Assembly: GCA_947561395.2 (NCBI GenBank)
Contig: OX387190.1
Coordinates: 11,774,858 to 11,838,857 of the forward strand
Source of the DNA: Buxus sempervirens
Lineage: Eukaryota; Streptophyta; Magnoliopsida; Buxales; Buxaceae
Reading direction: 5' to 3'
Length of the DNA stretch: 64,000 bases
Shown here: piece by piece, positions 1 through 10,987 of the stretch
Numbering within the stretch: the first letter of the stretch is position 1
Layout: every line of letters starts with the position of its first letter
Program-made: the position numbers and the translations under genes
Notes under the pieces: generated by a model
Seen by the model: only the letters and a program-made list of their open reading frames with translations
Told to the model about the DNA's origin: nothing
Database searches by the model: none

Positions 1-869
1 ATCACTCTCACTCTCATAATCATCAAACCATAAAATAACTAATAAATAAACAATGTCTCAATTAATAACATCAATCTCAAGACCTAACTACCCTGGATAA
101 TAGTAGTCCTCTGGAAGGAAATCAGCAAACTCGCCCCTAGAAACAAACCCCACGTCTCTCTCATGCATATCAGCTAAAAACAAAACAAAACAAATAGGAA
201 TGGGATACAAATATCCGAGTAGGTAACAACATGCATGAATAAATAGTTTATACATAGAAAATAGTTACTTTCATGCTCGGTAAAAATAAACGAGATAAGC
301 AAGTTACGATACAATCTCAACAAATTAAACAGTTCTCAAATCAAAATAGTTCAAAAGTACAAACAATTCTATCAACATAAATTCCCAACACAATAGTGTA
401 ATAACAAGATCACCACGAATCCATCACAATCCAACATACAACATTGTAGGACTCATGAAGACAAGGACTTTGAAAAGAAACTCTGCATTCACTATGCCAC
501 CATGCGACTTATAAGCGAAGCTACTAAGACCCTCAAACCCGTATATCACTGAAACAAGAGGCGTAGCACCACAACGGAGTATGCTATAAGGGCATAGTTC
601 TTGTTGTGTTCAACATCAAAGCGGTTACAGAGAGTAAAATGCAAAATGCACAGAGCATTTACCAACACCCCTTTCACTTAATATAATAGATAGATGCGGT
701 GGCAGTGGGTGCGGTGACGCAATTGTTGTTGCTGGTATAGAGTGATTACACGGAGCGAGAAGAATGCAAGGCTTCTCCTCAGCATAAGGAAAAAATAAAA
801 ATAAAAATAAAAAAGGAAGGCACTAAAAACAAAGGAGAGGAATGAGAGAGGGAGAGAAGACAGGTCGCC
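1..869 (-). repeat. 3' part of a long LTR, reverse strand, cut by the solo LTR at 870
   Basis: On the minus strand this stretch resembles the 3' half of the long LTRs at 870-3704, 33230-36651, 37355-39749 and 59890-62401. It has an acceptor-like TTTTTAG followed by a short open exon with the same terminal residues (173 to 88). It runs off the left edge, so neither terminus is visible. The 870-3704 LTR was inserted into it or into its flank. No other coding potential is seen. The assignment rests on the shared terminal exon. Confidence 0.6.
88..173 (-). other. LTR-borne terminal exon, copy 1
   Basis: A minus-strand acceptor TTTTTAG is followed by 2 nt and 27 open codons, then TAG. The peptide ends GEFADFLPEDYYYPG. 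The same arrangement (acceptor, 2-nt phase, EDYYY-like end, stop) occurs in four other LTRs in this window, and a sixth has the phase but not the motif. The length, 86 nt, is 2 modulo 3 like all the others. No upstream ATG exon is identified, so translation is not established. Confidence 0.55.
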
Positions 870-1383
870 TGTAAAATCCCGACCCTAATTAAATCTTAAT
901 GTTTAGGTTTATTTGATTAAATTGGCCTTGTTAGACTAATTAAGCATTTGTTCTATCAAGGTGAGGTAGATGTGGATCATGCTAAGAATTTGGGAAAGCA
1001 AATTGAAATCTATTGAAGGTTACTAAGGTAAGTTTAATTAAGGTTATGTTTAAATTTCAATTAGCTAAGGTACCCTCCAAGTAGTTCTAATGAAGTAGGA
1101 ATCAAGTTCTGAAAATTTGAAGTTAAGCGTGAAAAATTAGCCTTAACGCGTGGACCTTGAATTGTGCGTTTATCGCATGCTGAGCAAACACTCAAACCGA
1201 ATCCCTGTCACACGCAAATCACGTGCGCGCATTGAGTTAATTGTGCAGAACCTATTTGATAAAAGTTTAACGCCTGAACATCCAAACCTTAATATTCATA
1301 CATTCAGTACAAATTTTCCAAATCTACTACTTTATACATAGATTAGAATTGCAACACTCCTAGATCTTTCTTAAACCGTCATT

Positions 1384-1760
1384 AACACCAATTTGGGCCA
1401 AGTGTACCTAAGGCACACCCCCAATTAAACCTAAAGTACCCCCAAGTATATCTAAGGCATACCCCCAAGTAAACCTAAAATACCCCCCCAAGTATACCTA
1501 AGGTACCCCTCCCCTCGTATACCTAAGGTACCTTCCCAAGTATATCTAAGGTACCCCCCCCCCCCCCTCTTGTATACCTAAGGTACCCCCCAAGTATAAC
1601 TAAGGTACCCTCTTTGTATAACTAAGGTATCCCCCAAGTATAACTAAGGTACACCCATTGTATACCTAAGTTACCCCTCAAGTATAACTAAGGTCCACCC
1701 CTTGTATACCTAACGGTGCTGCCTCCCCCTTGATAACCCTTAGGTACACCCCAAGGGTTT
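1384..1760 (+). repeat. Minisatellite inside LTR, unit about 20-25 bp
   Basis: Many degenerate copies of a word close to TATACCTAAGGTACCCCCCAAG run for about 380 bp. The same word, reversed, fills 35480-36400 in the related LTR on the other strand, so the array is a component of the LTR family. It lies just upstream of the TATA-like site. Confidence 0.85.
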
Positions 1761-3241
1761 AGTTGGAATAAAGGCCTTGTTGAGGGGTAAGTTTGAAAGA
1801 CCAAAAAAAAGGGCATATAAAAACAAAGCCTTAGCTAAATCTTCTAAATAAAAACAATGCCTTAGATAAATCTTCTAAGTGTTGAACCCCTTCTTGTGTT
1901 GGATGTTTAGAGCAAAAGAGAGAGTGTTGAGGGTTGTTGAAAGCTTGAAGGAGGAGAAGAAGGAGGGAAATTGAAGGGAAGTTGAGCTTCTCCATTCAAC
2001 TTTTTGATTTGTGCCTAAAATTTCAGTTTTGCTCGATTTTGAGGAAAAACCACTTAGGTTAGATGTCCAAATGGATGATTTGGAATCCCATAAAATTACA
2101 AAAAATTTCAACCCTTCATTAGACTACGATTAAAATTTGGGCTTGAAACTCCTAGTAGATTTGACTATAAGAATCATATAATGTAAAAGTCAACGTTTTT
2201 AACCATACTTAAAATATTTTACAAGGTCAAAAACTTTTTGTCTCAAAATCCATAGTTTTTTAGTATGGTGACTTTATTTTGAATTCTAAGACTATCCCAC
2301 TTATAAAATCAGTAAATTGTGGATTTCATGGCGTATTTGTTTGCTTTGATTTACGAATCTAGTTGTGGCTTTCAACGTGAAATGACTAGTGATTATTCGT
2401 GCACTTTTTGAGCTTTGATTTGGATTTGTAAAAGTAAGTTTAAGAACTCTTATGTGATTTTCAAAGCTCTTGGCCTATGGTTTGAATGGCGGTGGATGGG
2501 GAATTCCACTTAGTCTCTGATGATTTGGTAGTGGATGGGGAATTCTACTTGACATATGGTTTGGTTTGGCAATGGATGAGGAATTCCACTTGGCCCTGGT
2601 TTGTGCACTGAAGCACTTGTCTTAGTATCTGATTTGAATATTTTTTTGTTTCAAATTGTTAGTTGTCTAATTAGGCATTGAACTTAGTGTGGATCCATAA
2701 TGAGTCTAGTCAGTGTTTTAGTATTGGCTTGTTAGTTTTAATGACCTTCTTCATATTGCTTTCCACTGTGAGGTATTAGTGAGGCCCTCTTGATGCATAG
2801 ATGAGCTGTGGCAACCCTTTCACTGTAGGGTATCGGCAGGATGTTCTTATGATTTGTGTTATGGTTAAAGGCCAGGATGAGGCCATTGGTTGGGTTGTCA
2901 CTTACCAGCCCATACGTGGGTGTTTCACTTGTTGAGTTATCTCTAGTTAGGCTTCTCTATATAAGTCGTGTAGGTGAAAAATGGATAGTGGTCATTAAGG
3001 TAATTTAGAGACACGCTAATCCACGAGTCCTACCAAGACATGCTTGTAGTAAATGATTGTGTTTATTGAACTGATTTCATATGTTATCTAACTGAGATGC
3101 TTTGACTTGGATTTGGTATTTATATCTGAGATTGTTATCATGATGTTATAAAATTGCATAAACTGTTTCTATTCATGCATTTTTACTGCTTACTGGAACT
3201 TTAGTCTCATGCCTATTTTGTTTTACTGGTTTTGCTTTCAA

Positions 3242-3330
3242 ATCCTCCTGGTGAGCTATATATATATACCAAGGCAAAGATTGAGGGAGAGCTTGATTAT
3301 AAGGCTGAGGACTACTACCCCCCATTGTAG
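3242..3330 (+). other. LTR-borne terminal exon, copy 2 (acceptor lost)
   Basis: This matches the exon at 61966-62051: 2 nt, then Pro-Pro-Gly-Glu where that copy has Ile-Pro-Gly-Glu, 28 open codons ending GELDYKAEDYYPPL, then TAG. The length is 89 nt (2 modulo 3). The pyrimidine tract ends TTTCAA instead of TTTCAG, so this copy has probably lost its splice acceptor. Confidence 0.5.
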
Positions 3331-3704
3331 GGTTATCCTCATGATACTTGTATTTTTGTTTTGGGAACTGTAAATGGGATATATAAATATTCTTTTTGGA
3401 CTGATACATTTGGAAGATTAATTTTTGGACTATGACTTTTGTATATGACTGTATATATGAGGAAAAGAGATTGTAAGCACTTAGTTGCCTTTTTGTATAC
3501 ACCTGTATCACACCTTTGAAAGTCATTTATACATGTGATTTGTGTTTGATGAAAATTTTAATCCCATACTTCTTATGCTTTATGCACTCTGATAATTATG
3601 TAAATTTCATTTGATTGTCTCAGTTAGGTTCTTGTGGACCCATAAGTAGGGCTCGTGGATGGGTTGGTGCCTTGGATGGGCAGAACCAATTACGAAGCGC
3701 TGCA

Positions 3705-4358
3705 TCACCTACCTGTGTCGCCTTCCTCTTTTGTCTCTCCGTAAGAAGAATAAAAAATAAAAAATAAAAAGAAGAGAAGAGAAAGAGAGAGAAGGGGGAG
3801 AAGAATAAGGAGAAAGGGGGATGGGTGCAAAGCGGGTACTGTCTCGCCCTTAATTGACGGTGGATGAGAGAGAAACATTTCCTATTTCTCTTCTGGACCT
3901 TCATCTTCCAACATACCGGAAGGACCTGTACATTTGCAGATGTTTAAGAGATCTTAAACAAGAAGAGGTGGCCTGGGAAGGTGGGGGATTGAGAGAGGGA
4001 AACATTGAGGGGTTGCATGAGAGTGAGAGGAAAGGAGGGAAAGAGAAAAAATAGCCAGAGAGAGAAAGAGTAAAAAATAAAAGAGAGGCGGTGAAAGAGG
4101 AGTGCTGCATGGAAGAGATGGGGAGGAGAGAAGAAATAATGACGTATTGGGGAAGAAAGCTTTCTTCTCCAAAAAGCCTTTTTCTACAAATCCTCACCAA
4201 TACGCCAGGTACCATGACAGCCCAAAGCGTCCGTCTTTGCCACGACATCTCGAACCACCCCAAAGCTAGGAAACGTGATACATCAGCCCCAAACCACCGC
4301 ACACTGACACGTAACCCCCCAGAGCCCCTTTAAATTTATATATTAAATAAGCAATGTG
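3705..4358. repeat. Unassigned repeat, related to 17600-17928 plus 19811-19920
   Basis: No convincing gene. The stretch includes A/G-rich runs and a block (about 4150-4358) with the same order of motifs as 17600-17928 joined to 19811-19920: GGGAAGAAAGCTTTCTTCTC, then a CTCGA...ACCCCAAA block, then TGACACGT, then an AT-rich run before a CCCGTGC hairpin. The element class is unknown. Confidence 0.5.
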
Positions 4359-4377
4359 GCCCGTGCATTGCACGGGC
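4359..4377. repeat. Perfect 9-bp-arm hairpin, Helitron-like 3' terminal motif
   Basis: GCCCGTGCA-T-TGCACGGGC is a perfect inverted repeat. GC-rich hairpins of this type sit just inside the 3' ends of plant Helitrons, and a Helitron helicase remnant lies on the minus strand at 7121-7990, so this could be its 3' end. The expected CTRRT is not clean here (CTTAT on the minus strand), so the call is tentative. Confidence 0.35.
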
Positions 4378-6515
4378 AAAATCTCTGTGCACAAGACAAA
4401 GTACAACCCCTCTCACTATCTAGCTAATATATGGATCCAAGTAGAGTTATGCCCACTAGACACCAAAACCAAAACCAATGCCAAAGTCCATCAAGCACAA
4501 CTTATCTTGATAATAAATCATTTCATCCTGAGTACACAGGACAGCTCTGGGTACACAGAGGCAACAACATCCCAAGTACATGGGGCATACCTGAGTACAC
4601 GGAAGCAAAACATCTACCTAAGTATATGGGCATCACAGTCCAACACTCCAAGTATCTGGAGGTAATCCAAAGCTAATTTAAAATCACAACATTAATTTAC
4701 AAACCAAATTTGTATAAATAGTTCGTAATCACCAAGTTCAATGCAAGTTTCCAAATAAAATCATATTGATCCAAAATAGAACCCCAAATGTACCAATTTC
4801 TCAAATCTGTCCAGAAATGCAATCTCAGAGTTTTATTTACTAAAACATGACTAAATACATCTGTAATACAAGTGGAAATCCTTTAATAATCTTTGTAATT
4901 GAATATGGAACATTAAAACCCTTATTTATCACAAAATATGCTAATTTTGTAGGATAGGTGGCCAAAACCTTTGTCTAAATTCAAAAATACAATTGACCTT
5001 TGAAAACATCTTAAAATCACCTTTACAAAAATGTTACAAGAGTTTAAATCACTGAAAAATCATTGTGGAATAATCTGGAACCATAAATCTCTTTTATACC
5101 TATCTTAGTAGAATGTACCCAAATTATATAATAAAACATATTTAATTATTTGCCCAGTGGAAACACCTTAATAACACCTCAATACTATTTGTACATGAGT
5201 TGGATTTGATTAAAAATTATTTTATAGTTGAAAAATACACAAATTAGTGAAATTTGGAATTTCTATGTCGGATGCTCCATTGGGCGTTCGAGCGTCCTAG
5301 CAAGCATTGGTAAATCTAGGTTTCTACAATGAGTGCTCAATGTGGCACTCGAGCCACAAATCAAGCATTCTGTTAAAACTGAAATTCGACCCTCTTGTCT
5401 GATTTTAAAAAAAAACACAAGCAAAGCACCCTCTTGTCGACTGGACATCCGAGCCCTATCCAAGGCGACATGCCAAAATTCACAGTTTGCAAACATTTAC
5501 AAAATTTTCTGAGATTTACAAATTCTAAACCTTCAAACAATATTCGATCATTCCAAAACACTTTAATAACTTCTAAAATTATTAAATAAACACAATCTAC
5601 TTATTCAAACAACATTTCATCATAATTAAGATCAGATCTAATTTTTTCATCAAATTCAACACAAAACACATGAAATGCTCGATCCGTACCAAAATTTTGA
5701 TCATTCGTGCGATTAACCAGAATTCATGAAAATTCAGGTTTAGAAGAGTACTACTTACTTGAATTTATCTTCTATTCAAACTCCTAATACCACCAATTCA
5801 ACAAATCTGAGTTCACACAGAATTTGAACACAAATCCCCACTGTATAGACAATGTTTCTAATCGGCCACTGCAATTTGCAAAAATTCACACGACTTAACA
5901 AATTTACACAGATCTATTCTGAATACACCTATTCTACAGAATTAGATGGGAACTACAAAATCATAAATCAAATCTTACCTGAATTTTATCTTAAACCACT
6001 TAGATCTCAAGCAAGTTTGAAAAGCTTCCTATCTTCAGCTGAAACTCAGTTCTCTCTCCCTTTCTCTTCTCTTCCTTAGATCTGAATGAATTCCTCCTCT
6101 CTCACTCTTCTTCTCCACTCCGGTCCCTCTCAACTTCTCTAGAAGGTTCTGATTCAAATTCAGCAAATGAACCTTCAAACCACCATGCACCTATTTATAA
6201 CTTCTACTCTTGCCACCCAAATTGATTTAAAGCAATTCATGCTTTGTTGTGTGCTCCACCACATAACCAAAACCCTGCATCATCACAATAACATAAACTA
6301 AGGCATGATACATCGCCTCTCTACCTAATTTGCATACTCAACCAATAAAATTAAAACACTAACTTACCTTAAGTGACTACTTATCCACCATGTGATTAAA
6401 TCAACACTTCCAAATTTAAACTCTTATCTTCCCCCTAAAAAATCAACCTCATAATCATGAATCTCATTAATAAAATCCTGAAATTTAATTATTAATTAAA
6501 TTTCAGGATTTTACA
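4378..6515 (-). repeat. Long LTR, reverse strand, start at 6515, other end unresolved
   Basis: On the minus strand it begins TGTAAAATCCTG at 6515, like the other TGTAAAAYCC LTRs. It has TATAAATA (6199 to 6192), a purine-rich leader and a strong splice donor TTCAG/GTAAGA with GT at 5978-5977. Two word-rich stretches lie downstream: 5260-5470 (CTCGAGC-like words) and 4520-4670 (repeated AGTACACAGG-like words). I could not find the left terminus or a target duplication matching CAATA at 6516-6520, so the left boundary is arbitrary. Confidence 0.55.
6471..6513. repeat. 43-bp perfect palindrome at an LTR start
   Basis: Two 21-bp arms (starting TAAAATCCTGAAATTTAATT) flank a single central T with no mismatch. 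It begins two bases inside the minus-strand LTR terminus at 6515, so the LTR starts with a perfect hairpin. Confidence 0.95.
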
Positions 6516-7120
6516 CAATAGCATGGGTGATTGGTGATGAGATTAGAATAACGTATTATATATATTTCTTTTGTGATGGAATTTGTATTTGATTATTTGG
6601 TGTATTTACTATTTTAATGGTATTAATATTTCTTTCCCTGAATTTTAAGGTTTGTGTGCATGTTTGGGTGGTTGAGAGGATTGATGTTTCACTAGTATTA
6701 AATTGGTTGATGTGGTTGGTGAATATTTGAGCTTTGTTGGAGGTTGATTTAAATTTTATTCATTTTCATTTCTTCTGAAAAATAGAAAATTTTCATAAAC
6801 AAATAAGTATAAAAGTATAGGATATATTGAATACTTTACTAAGCTCGAGAATTCTAATTACAGTTTGAGGTGACGTAGATGAATGAAGCAAAGTAGCGAA
6901 GTGATAAAGGAAATAAATATGCATAAATAAAAGAAATATGAAATTAAAAACAACAAACAATGATAAGTAAAAGGACACATAGTTTCATGCTGGAGAGAAA
7001 TGGGAATATAAATTTTTTACAGTGGTAAAACTTGTTTTGTGGTACTTTAGTTGATTTGCATTCCTGTGGATGGTGTTGAGCTTGAAATTTCATCAAGGAC
7101 TTCTTTGAAAACGACATTTC
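6516..7120. other. No gene seen; AT-rich DNA next to a Helitron remnant
   Basis: AT-rich DNA with no supported ORF. On the minus strand it follows the end of the helicase remnant, so it may be 3' non-coding DNA of that Helitron. Confidence 0.4.
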
Positions 7121-7990
7121 TTATGTACCATCTAGTTTGTTCTTATTTAAAATCATTAATTTTAATCCATCTTGTGATGTAGTATGCGAGACTGCGACAT
7201 AAAGTTGGCCATAGGTAAATACTGGATTTAGTAAAAATATGCCAACTTTTTGGAAACTTTGGCCTTGACTTTTGTTAATTGTCATTGTGAAGGCAAGGAG
7301 GATAGGAAATTGTCTTCTCTTCAAGGTAAAGGGCAAGTCTAAAGCTGATGGAAATGTCACAATCCTTGGGATTAAGACTATTTGGCCTATATTGGTACAT
7401 GTTATCTATTTTGCTTCAATAACTCGCCTCTGAAGCTTTTGGACAATGAGCCGTATACCATTACAGAGGCCTATCGGGGGATCTAGATTTCGCAATAAGA
7501 TCAAAAGGACACCAACTTTCAATTGCAAATGATGTTTTGGCATACCATTGAAATTTAAAGAATTTATACTCCATAGGATACATGTTATCTTCTGGATTTG
7601 TATTACCTTCAATGGGGCTGCTGATATTAGCACTTAAATAGCTTTCAGTATTTCTAGGGAGCATTGAAAGAATTTTATCATTTATAGCATCAACATCCTC
7701 ATTTTTCGGTGCCAAGATAGCACGTTCTTACAAGTATGAAGGTTTGTGGAATTTTTCTTGCAGGCCAAAATAGACGTGAGCAATCAATGATTCTATACCT
7801 GGTATTTGGTCTCTGATTAAGAAGTGATCTGGAATTTTAATCCAATCAGATTCGCCATTTGTTAATAAATGAAGGCTCGATATGGATCCATTTCCAATGT
7901 CGAGTATCCAATTTGTGAATATTTCAATTTCTAAGCGTCTTTCATTAAAGAGACAATTGGAAGATAGATGCATGTTAATATTCAAATGGA
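7121..7990 (-). pseudogene. Helitron Rep/helicase, PIF1-type helicase C-terminal remnant
   Basis: Minus-strand frames together spell the C-terminal half of a Helitron PIF1-like helicase: WIKIPDHFLI and a following block near 7850-7780, APKNEDVDAINDKILSMLP near 7710-7650, HHLQLKVGVLLILLRNLDP then GLCNGIRLIV near 7540-7440, and the terminal block FPILLAFTMTINKSQGQSFQ then GQLYVAVSHTTS near 7310-7180. These are the late helicase motifs, including the TINKSQGQ signature. The frames differ and contain stops, and the Rep domain and Walker motifs are absent, so it is a dead 5'-truncated copy. The identification is firm; the element boundaries are not. Confidence 0.85.
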
Positions 7991-8487
7991 ATAGTTGACA
8001 TTCTCTCCAAATGTGTACCTTTGGATTGAAGCCTTCTTCCTATTTGTATTACTAGTAAAATTTTTCTAAAATCTCCTTCAAGAAGGACTGGCTTGCTAGC
8101 AAAAGTTTGATTTTATAACATCCAGTTTTAAGTGTTTCTATGATTTGGATTTACTTTTGATGCTATAGGGACTATCTTGAATTTTCTGTTAATTCTTGGA
8201 TTAATTAGTAAATTAATTGTGATTTATTGATAGATACTAAAGGGATTATTTGGCTTAATAGCGAATTATTTCATGCATTATTGATGCAAGAATACATATA
8301 GTTTAATTTTAATAATTTTCTGTTGATTGTAGTAAATTTTGGTATTTATTTGATTTTGGTGTATGGCCTTATTGTGTTTAAGTTTGGACCATAGTCTACC
8401 TTCGGTTTAGGCAGTCTTTGCAAGTAAAGGTTCTCAAGTGATCATGCATGGTTGGTTGTAAGGTTAATGCATGGAATCACTCTTGCA
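7991..8487. other. No gene seen; AT-rich DNA left of the chromovirus
   Basis: AT-rich non-coding DNA. Before the chromovirus inserted it was continuous with 17388 onward (target duplication AGTGA). Confidence 0.5.
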
Positions 8488-8492
8488 AGTGA

Positions 8493-8884
8493 TGATGCCG
8501 GAGCATCACCAAGCTGGGTGGAAAGCTAAGGTGGTTGCTGCTTTAGTTGCTGGACGTTGAAGGCATCCTCAAATCAAGGACTGTGGATTAACATTCTGGA
8601 GATATTATTATTAATTAGTTACTTAATTTTAGCTAGAACTATTTCAATACATGTTTATCTTTCTGGTTGTTAGATATATATCTAGAGTTATTTTCGGCAC
8701 AAATTCTGTTCTATAATTTGGCTATTTAAAGCCATAGTATTTGAATATCAGTAAAGAGGTTAAAGTAATTGATTTCTTGGTGAGATTCCAATTTCGGAAG
8801 AGATTTCCGAGACCTCTTTCAATTTCAGAGGGATTCTGTTTCTGAGAGAATTGCAAATTTTGTTTTATTAAAGTTTGGCCATCA
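8493..8884 (+). repeat. Chromovirus 5' LTR, 392 bp
   Basis: It starts TGATGCCGGAGCATCA, a short self-complementary terminus, and ends GGCCATCA. A TATA-like TATTTAAA (GGCTATTTAAAGCC) lies near 8723. Its partner is 16980-17382. Confidence 0.95.
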
Positions 8885-8887
8885 ATT

Positions 8888-8899
8888 TGGTATCAAAGC
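8888..8899 (+). other. Primer-binding site, initiator methionine tRNA type
   Basis: TGGTATCAAAGC lies three bases after the 5' LTR and differs by one base from the TGGTATCAGAGC used by many plant Ty3/gypsy and Ty1/copia elements. Confidence 0.85.
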
Positions 8900-8924
8900 T
8901 CTGTTCGTTCTGAAGCACTTCTTT

Positions 8925-10987
8925 ATGCCCACAACTAGGAGTGGAAGGTTTTACGACTCCATGGATAAAGCATCTCACACTTCTGGTCCTTCACAACCAC
9001 CCCCTAATCCAAACACCCAACCCACCCAAGTACCGACCAATCTCCAGCAACAATTAGACCAACTTTCCCAGGCCTTGGGTACACTTATGCATCGCATGGA
9101 GGCCTTAGAAAATCGGAGTGTTAGCGAAAGTGGAAGGGGCATGGGGGGTGATTTACGAGGCCATCGACAAAGGGAGGACATGGGAGACAGTGATGAGGAT
9201 TTGGAAGTGGCCATGGGCGGAGTACATAGAAGAGAAAGGGGACGACAACCTCGACGACCAGCTGGAGTCGAATTGGCAAGACAAGCAGGACCACTTGACG
9301 AGCTCACAAGACGAATGAAGGTAGAAGTTCCTGATTTCTTTGGTAAACTTGATCCTGATGCTTTTCATGATTGGTTGATATCTATGGAAGACTATTTCGA
9401 CTGGCTATCTGTGACCGAAGAACGGAAGGTTCGTTATGTCAAGATGAAGCTTAAAGGGGCTGCTAGGGCGTGGTGGAGCAGTGTAGAAGAACAACTCCGA
9501 CGGGCTCGTCAACCTCCAATCTCTGATTGGGAGGAAATGAAGAGACGGTTAGTGACAAAGTATCTTCCTATTAACTATGAACAACTCATCTATGAAGATA
9601 TGTTGCAGTGGAAACAAGGGGTGAAAGCATCGGTAGATCATTGCACCGAAAGGTTTCACGAGTTGACTGTTCGCAGCAATACTATAGAAACTGAAACCCA
9701 GACTATGACCTGTTATTTGAATGGGTTAAGATTTGATATCAGAAAAGAGATGATCACAGCTCGAATTTATAATGTGGAAGAAGCCTATCAGTTGGCTTTA
9801 CAGTTGGAAAAGCAAGCAAACCAAGGAGGATTCCGTAGACCCCAAACCTTTGATACAGGGAACAAGCTTGCTATTTCCACAAATGTTCAGAGATCAGATA
9901 AGGAAAATAAAAAGGGAGCAATCACTGAGGATTGGAAAGGAAAGGGTAAACTTTTTGGTGAGGGACCCCAATGTTACAAATGCAAGGGATTTGGACACTA
10001 CGCTGTGGTTTGTCCTACACGAGACCAACGTGTGGCATACGTGTGTGAAAGGGAATTGATTCTAGATGGCAAAACAGAGCTTAACAATGAGGTCAGTGTT
10101 ACAGAAGATTCTAAACCAGTGGTGGAACGTTTAACCGCCACCAATCTTCCTTTATGTGTGCTTAGACGCATCCTCACAAGTCAACAAAACAAGCTCGAGC
10201 AAGATTGGCAACGAACAAACATCTTCCACACCAGAGTAGCTCACGGCGACAAAGCCCTTAATGTTATCATTGACAATGGCAGCGGAATGAACGTAGTGGC
10301 TCAAGATGTGGTGGAGCGATTGGGATTACAAAAGGTGAGTCATCCAACCCCTTATCAAGTATGTTGGATCAATGATGCTAGCTCTATTTTTGTCCAACAT
10401 CGATGTCTTATCAATTTCTCATTAGGAACAAACTACATCGAAGAGGTTTGGTGTGATGTATTACCGATGACAGTATGCCACCTATTTTTAGGCCGCCCTT
10501 GGTTATATGATAGACAGGTTCTTTATAATGGGCGTTCCAATACCTACTCGTTTAAGTTTCACAACCGGGTGATATTATTGGAACCACTACCCATTACAAA
10601 CTTTGGGTCACCTAAAGAATCCTCTGTGGTAGAATCTCAATGCCACAAGAAACCTTGTTTTTTGTTATCTTCAGGAGAGTTTACAAGGGAGATTAAATCT
10701 CAGTCAATGATCTTCTTGTTAATTGGACGAGTTTCAAAGATCTCAGATGGCAAAGTACCATGTACCTTTGAAAATCTCCTCAACGAATACAAAGATCTCA
10801 TGCCTGAAGAATTGGCACGTCATTTACCTCCTATGCGTGAGATTCAACATGCAATTGATCTCGTGCCAGGATCAGTTTTGCCCAATTTACCTCACTATCG
10901 TATGAGCCCCACGGAACATGAGGAATTACAGCGGCAAGTACAGGATTTGCTTGACCATGGTTTCATTCGAGAGAGCCTTAGCCCGTG
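8925..10987 (+). CDS. Chromovirus gag-protease and N-terminal RT, cut by solo LTR
   Basis: The ORF starts MPTTRSGRFYDSMDK 40 bp after the 5' LTR. It has a low-complexity Pro/Gln head, then a retrotransposon gag domain (about residues 130-310, with VPDFFGKLDPDAFHDWL and AARAWWSSV). A zinc knuckle CYKCKGFGHYAVVCP lies at about residues 350-364, and a retropepsin-like protease with VIIDNGSGMNVV at about residue 447. The RT N-terminus follows (HAIDLVPGS, YRMSPTEHEEL, LLDHGFIRESLSP). The element reading frame stops at the solo LTR insertion; codons beyond 10987 are LTR-derived. The remaining RT lies at 14345 onward. Gag packages RNA and the protease matures the polyprotein. Confidence 0.92.

Larger units (their letters stand above)
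870..3704 (+). repeat. Solo LTR, 2835 bp, TGTAAAATCCCG...GCGCTGCA
   Basis: It starts TGTAAAATCCCG and ends AGCGCTGCA, flanked by TCGCC (865-869) and TCACC (3705-3709), a 5-bp target duplication with one mismatch. No second LTR, primer site or pol is attached, so this is a solo LTR left by recombination. Inside are a minisatellite (1384-1760), a TATA-like CATATAAAA near 1815, and a terminal exon at 3242-3330 whose acceptor is mutated from AG to AA. The 3' end is clearly homologous to the reverse LTR at 33230-36651 (shared CCCATAAGTAGG and GGTTGGTGCC blocks). Confidence 0.85.

Noticed and set aside
3173..4333. Several overlapping ORFs around 3.2-4.3 kb
   Set aside because: They sit in LTR 3' sequence and A/G-rich repeats, in conflicting frames, with no recognisable domain.
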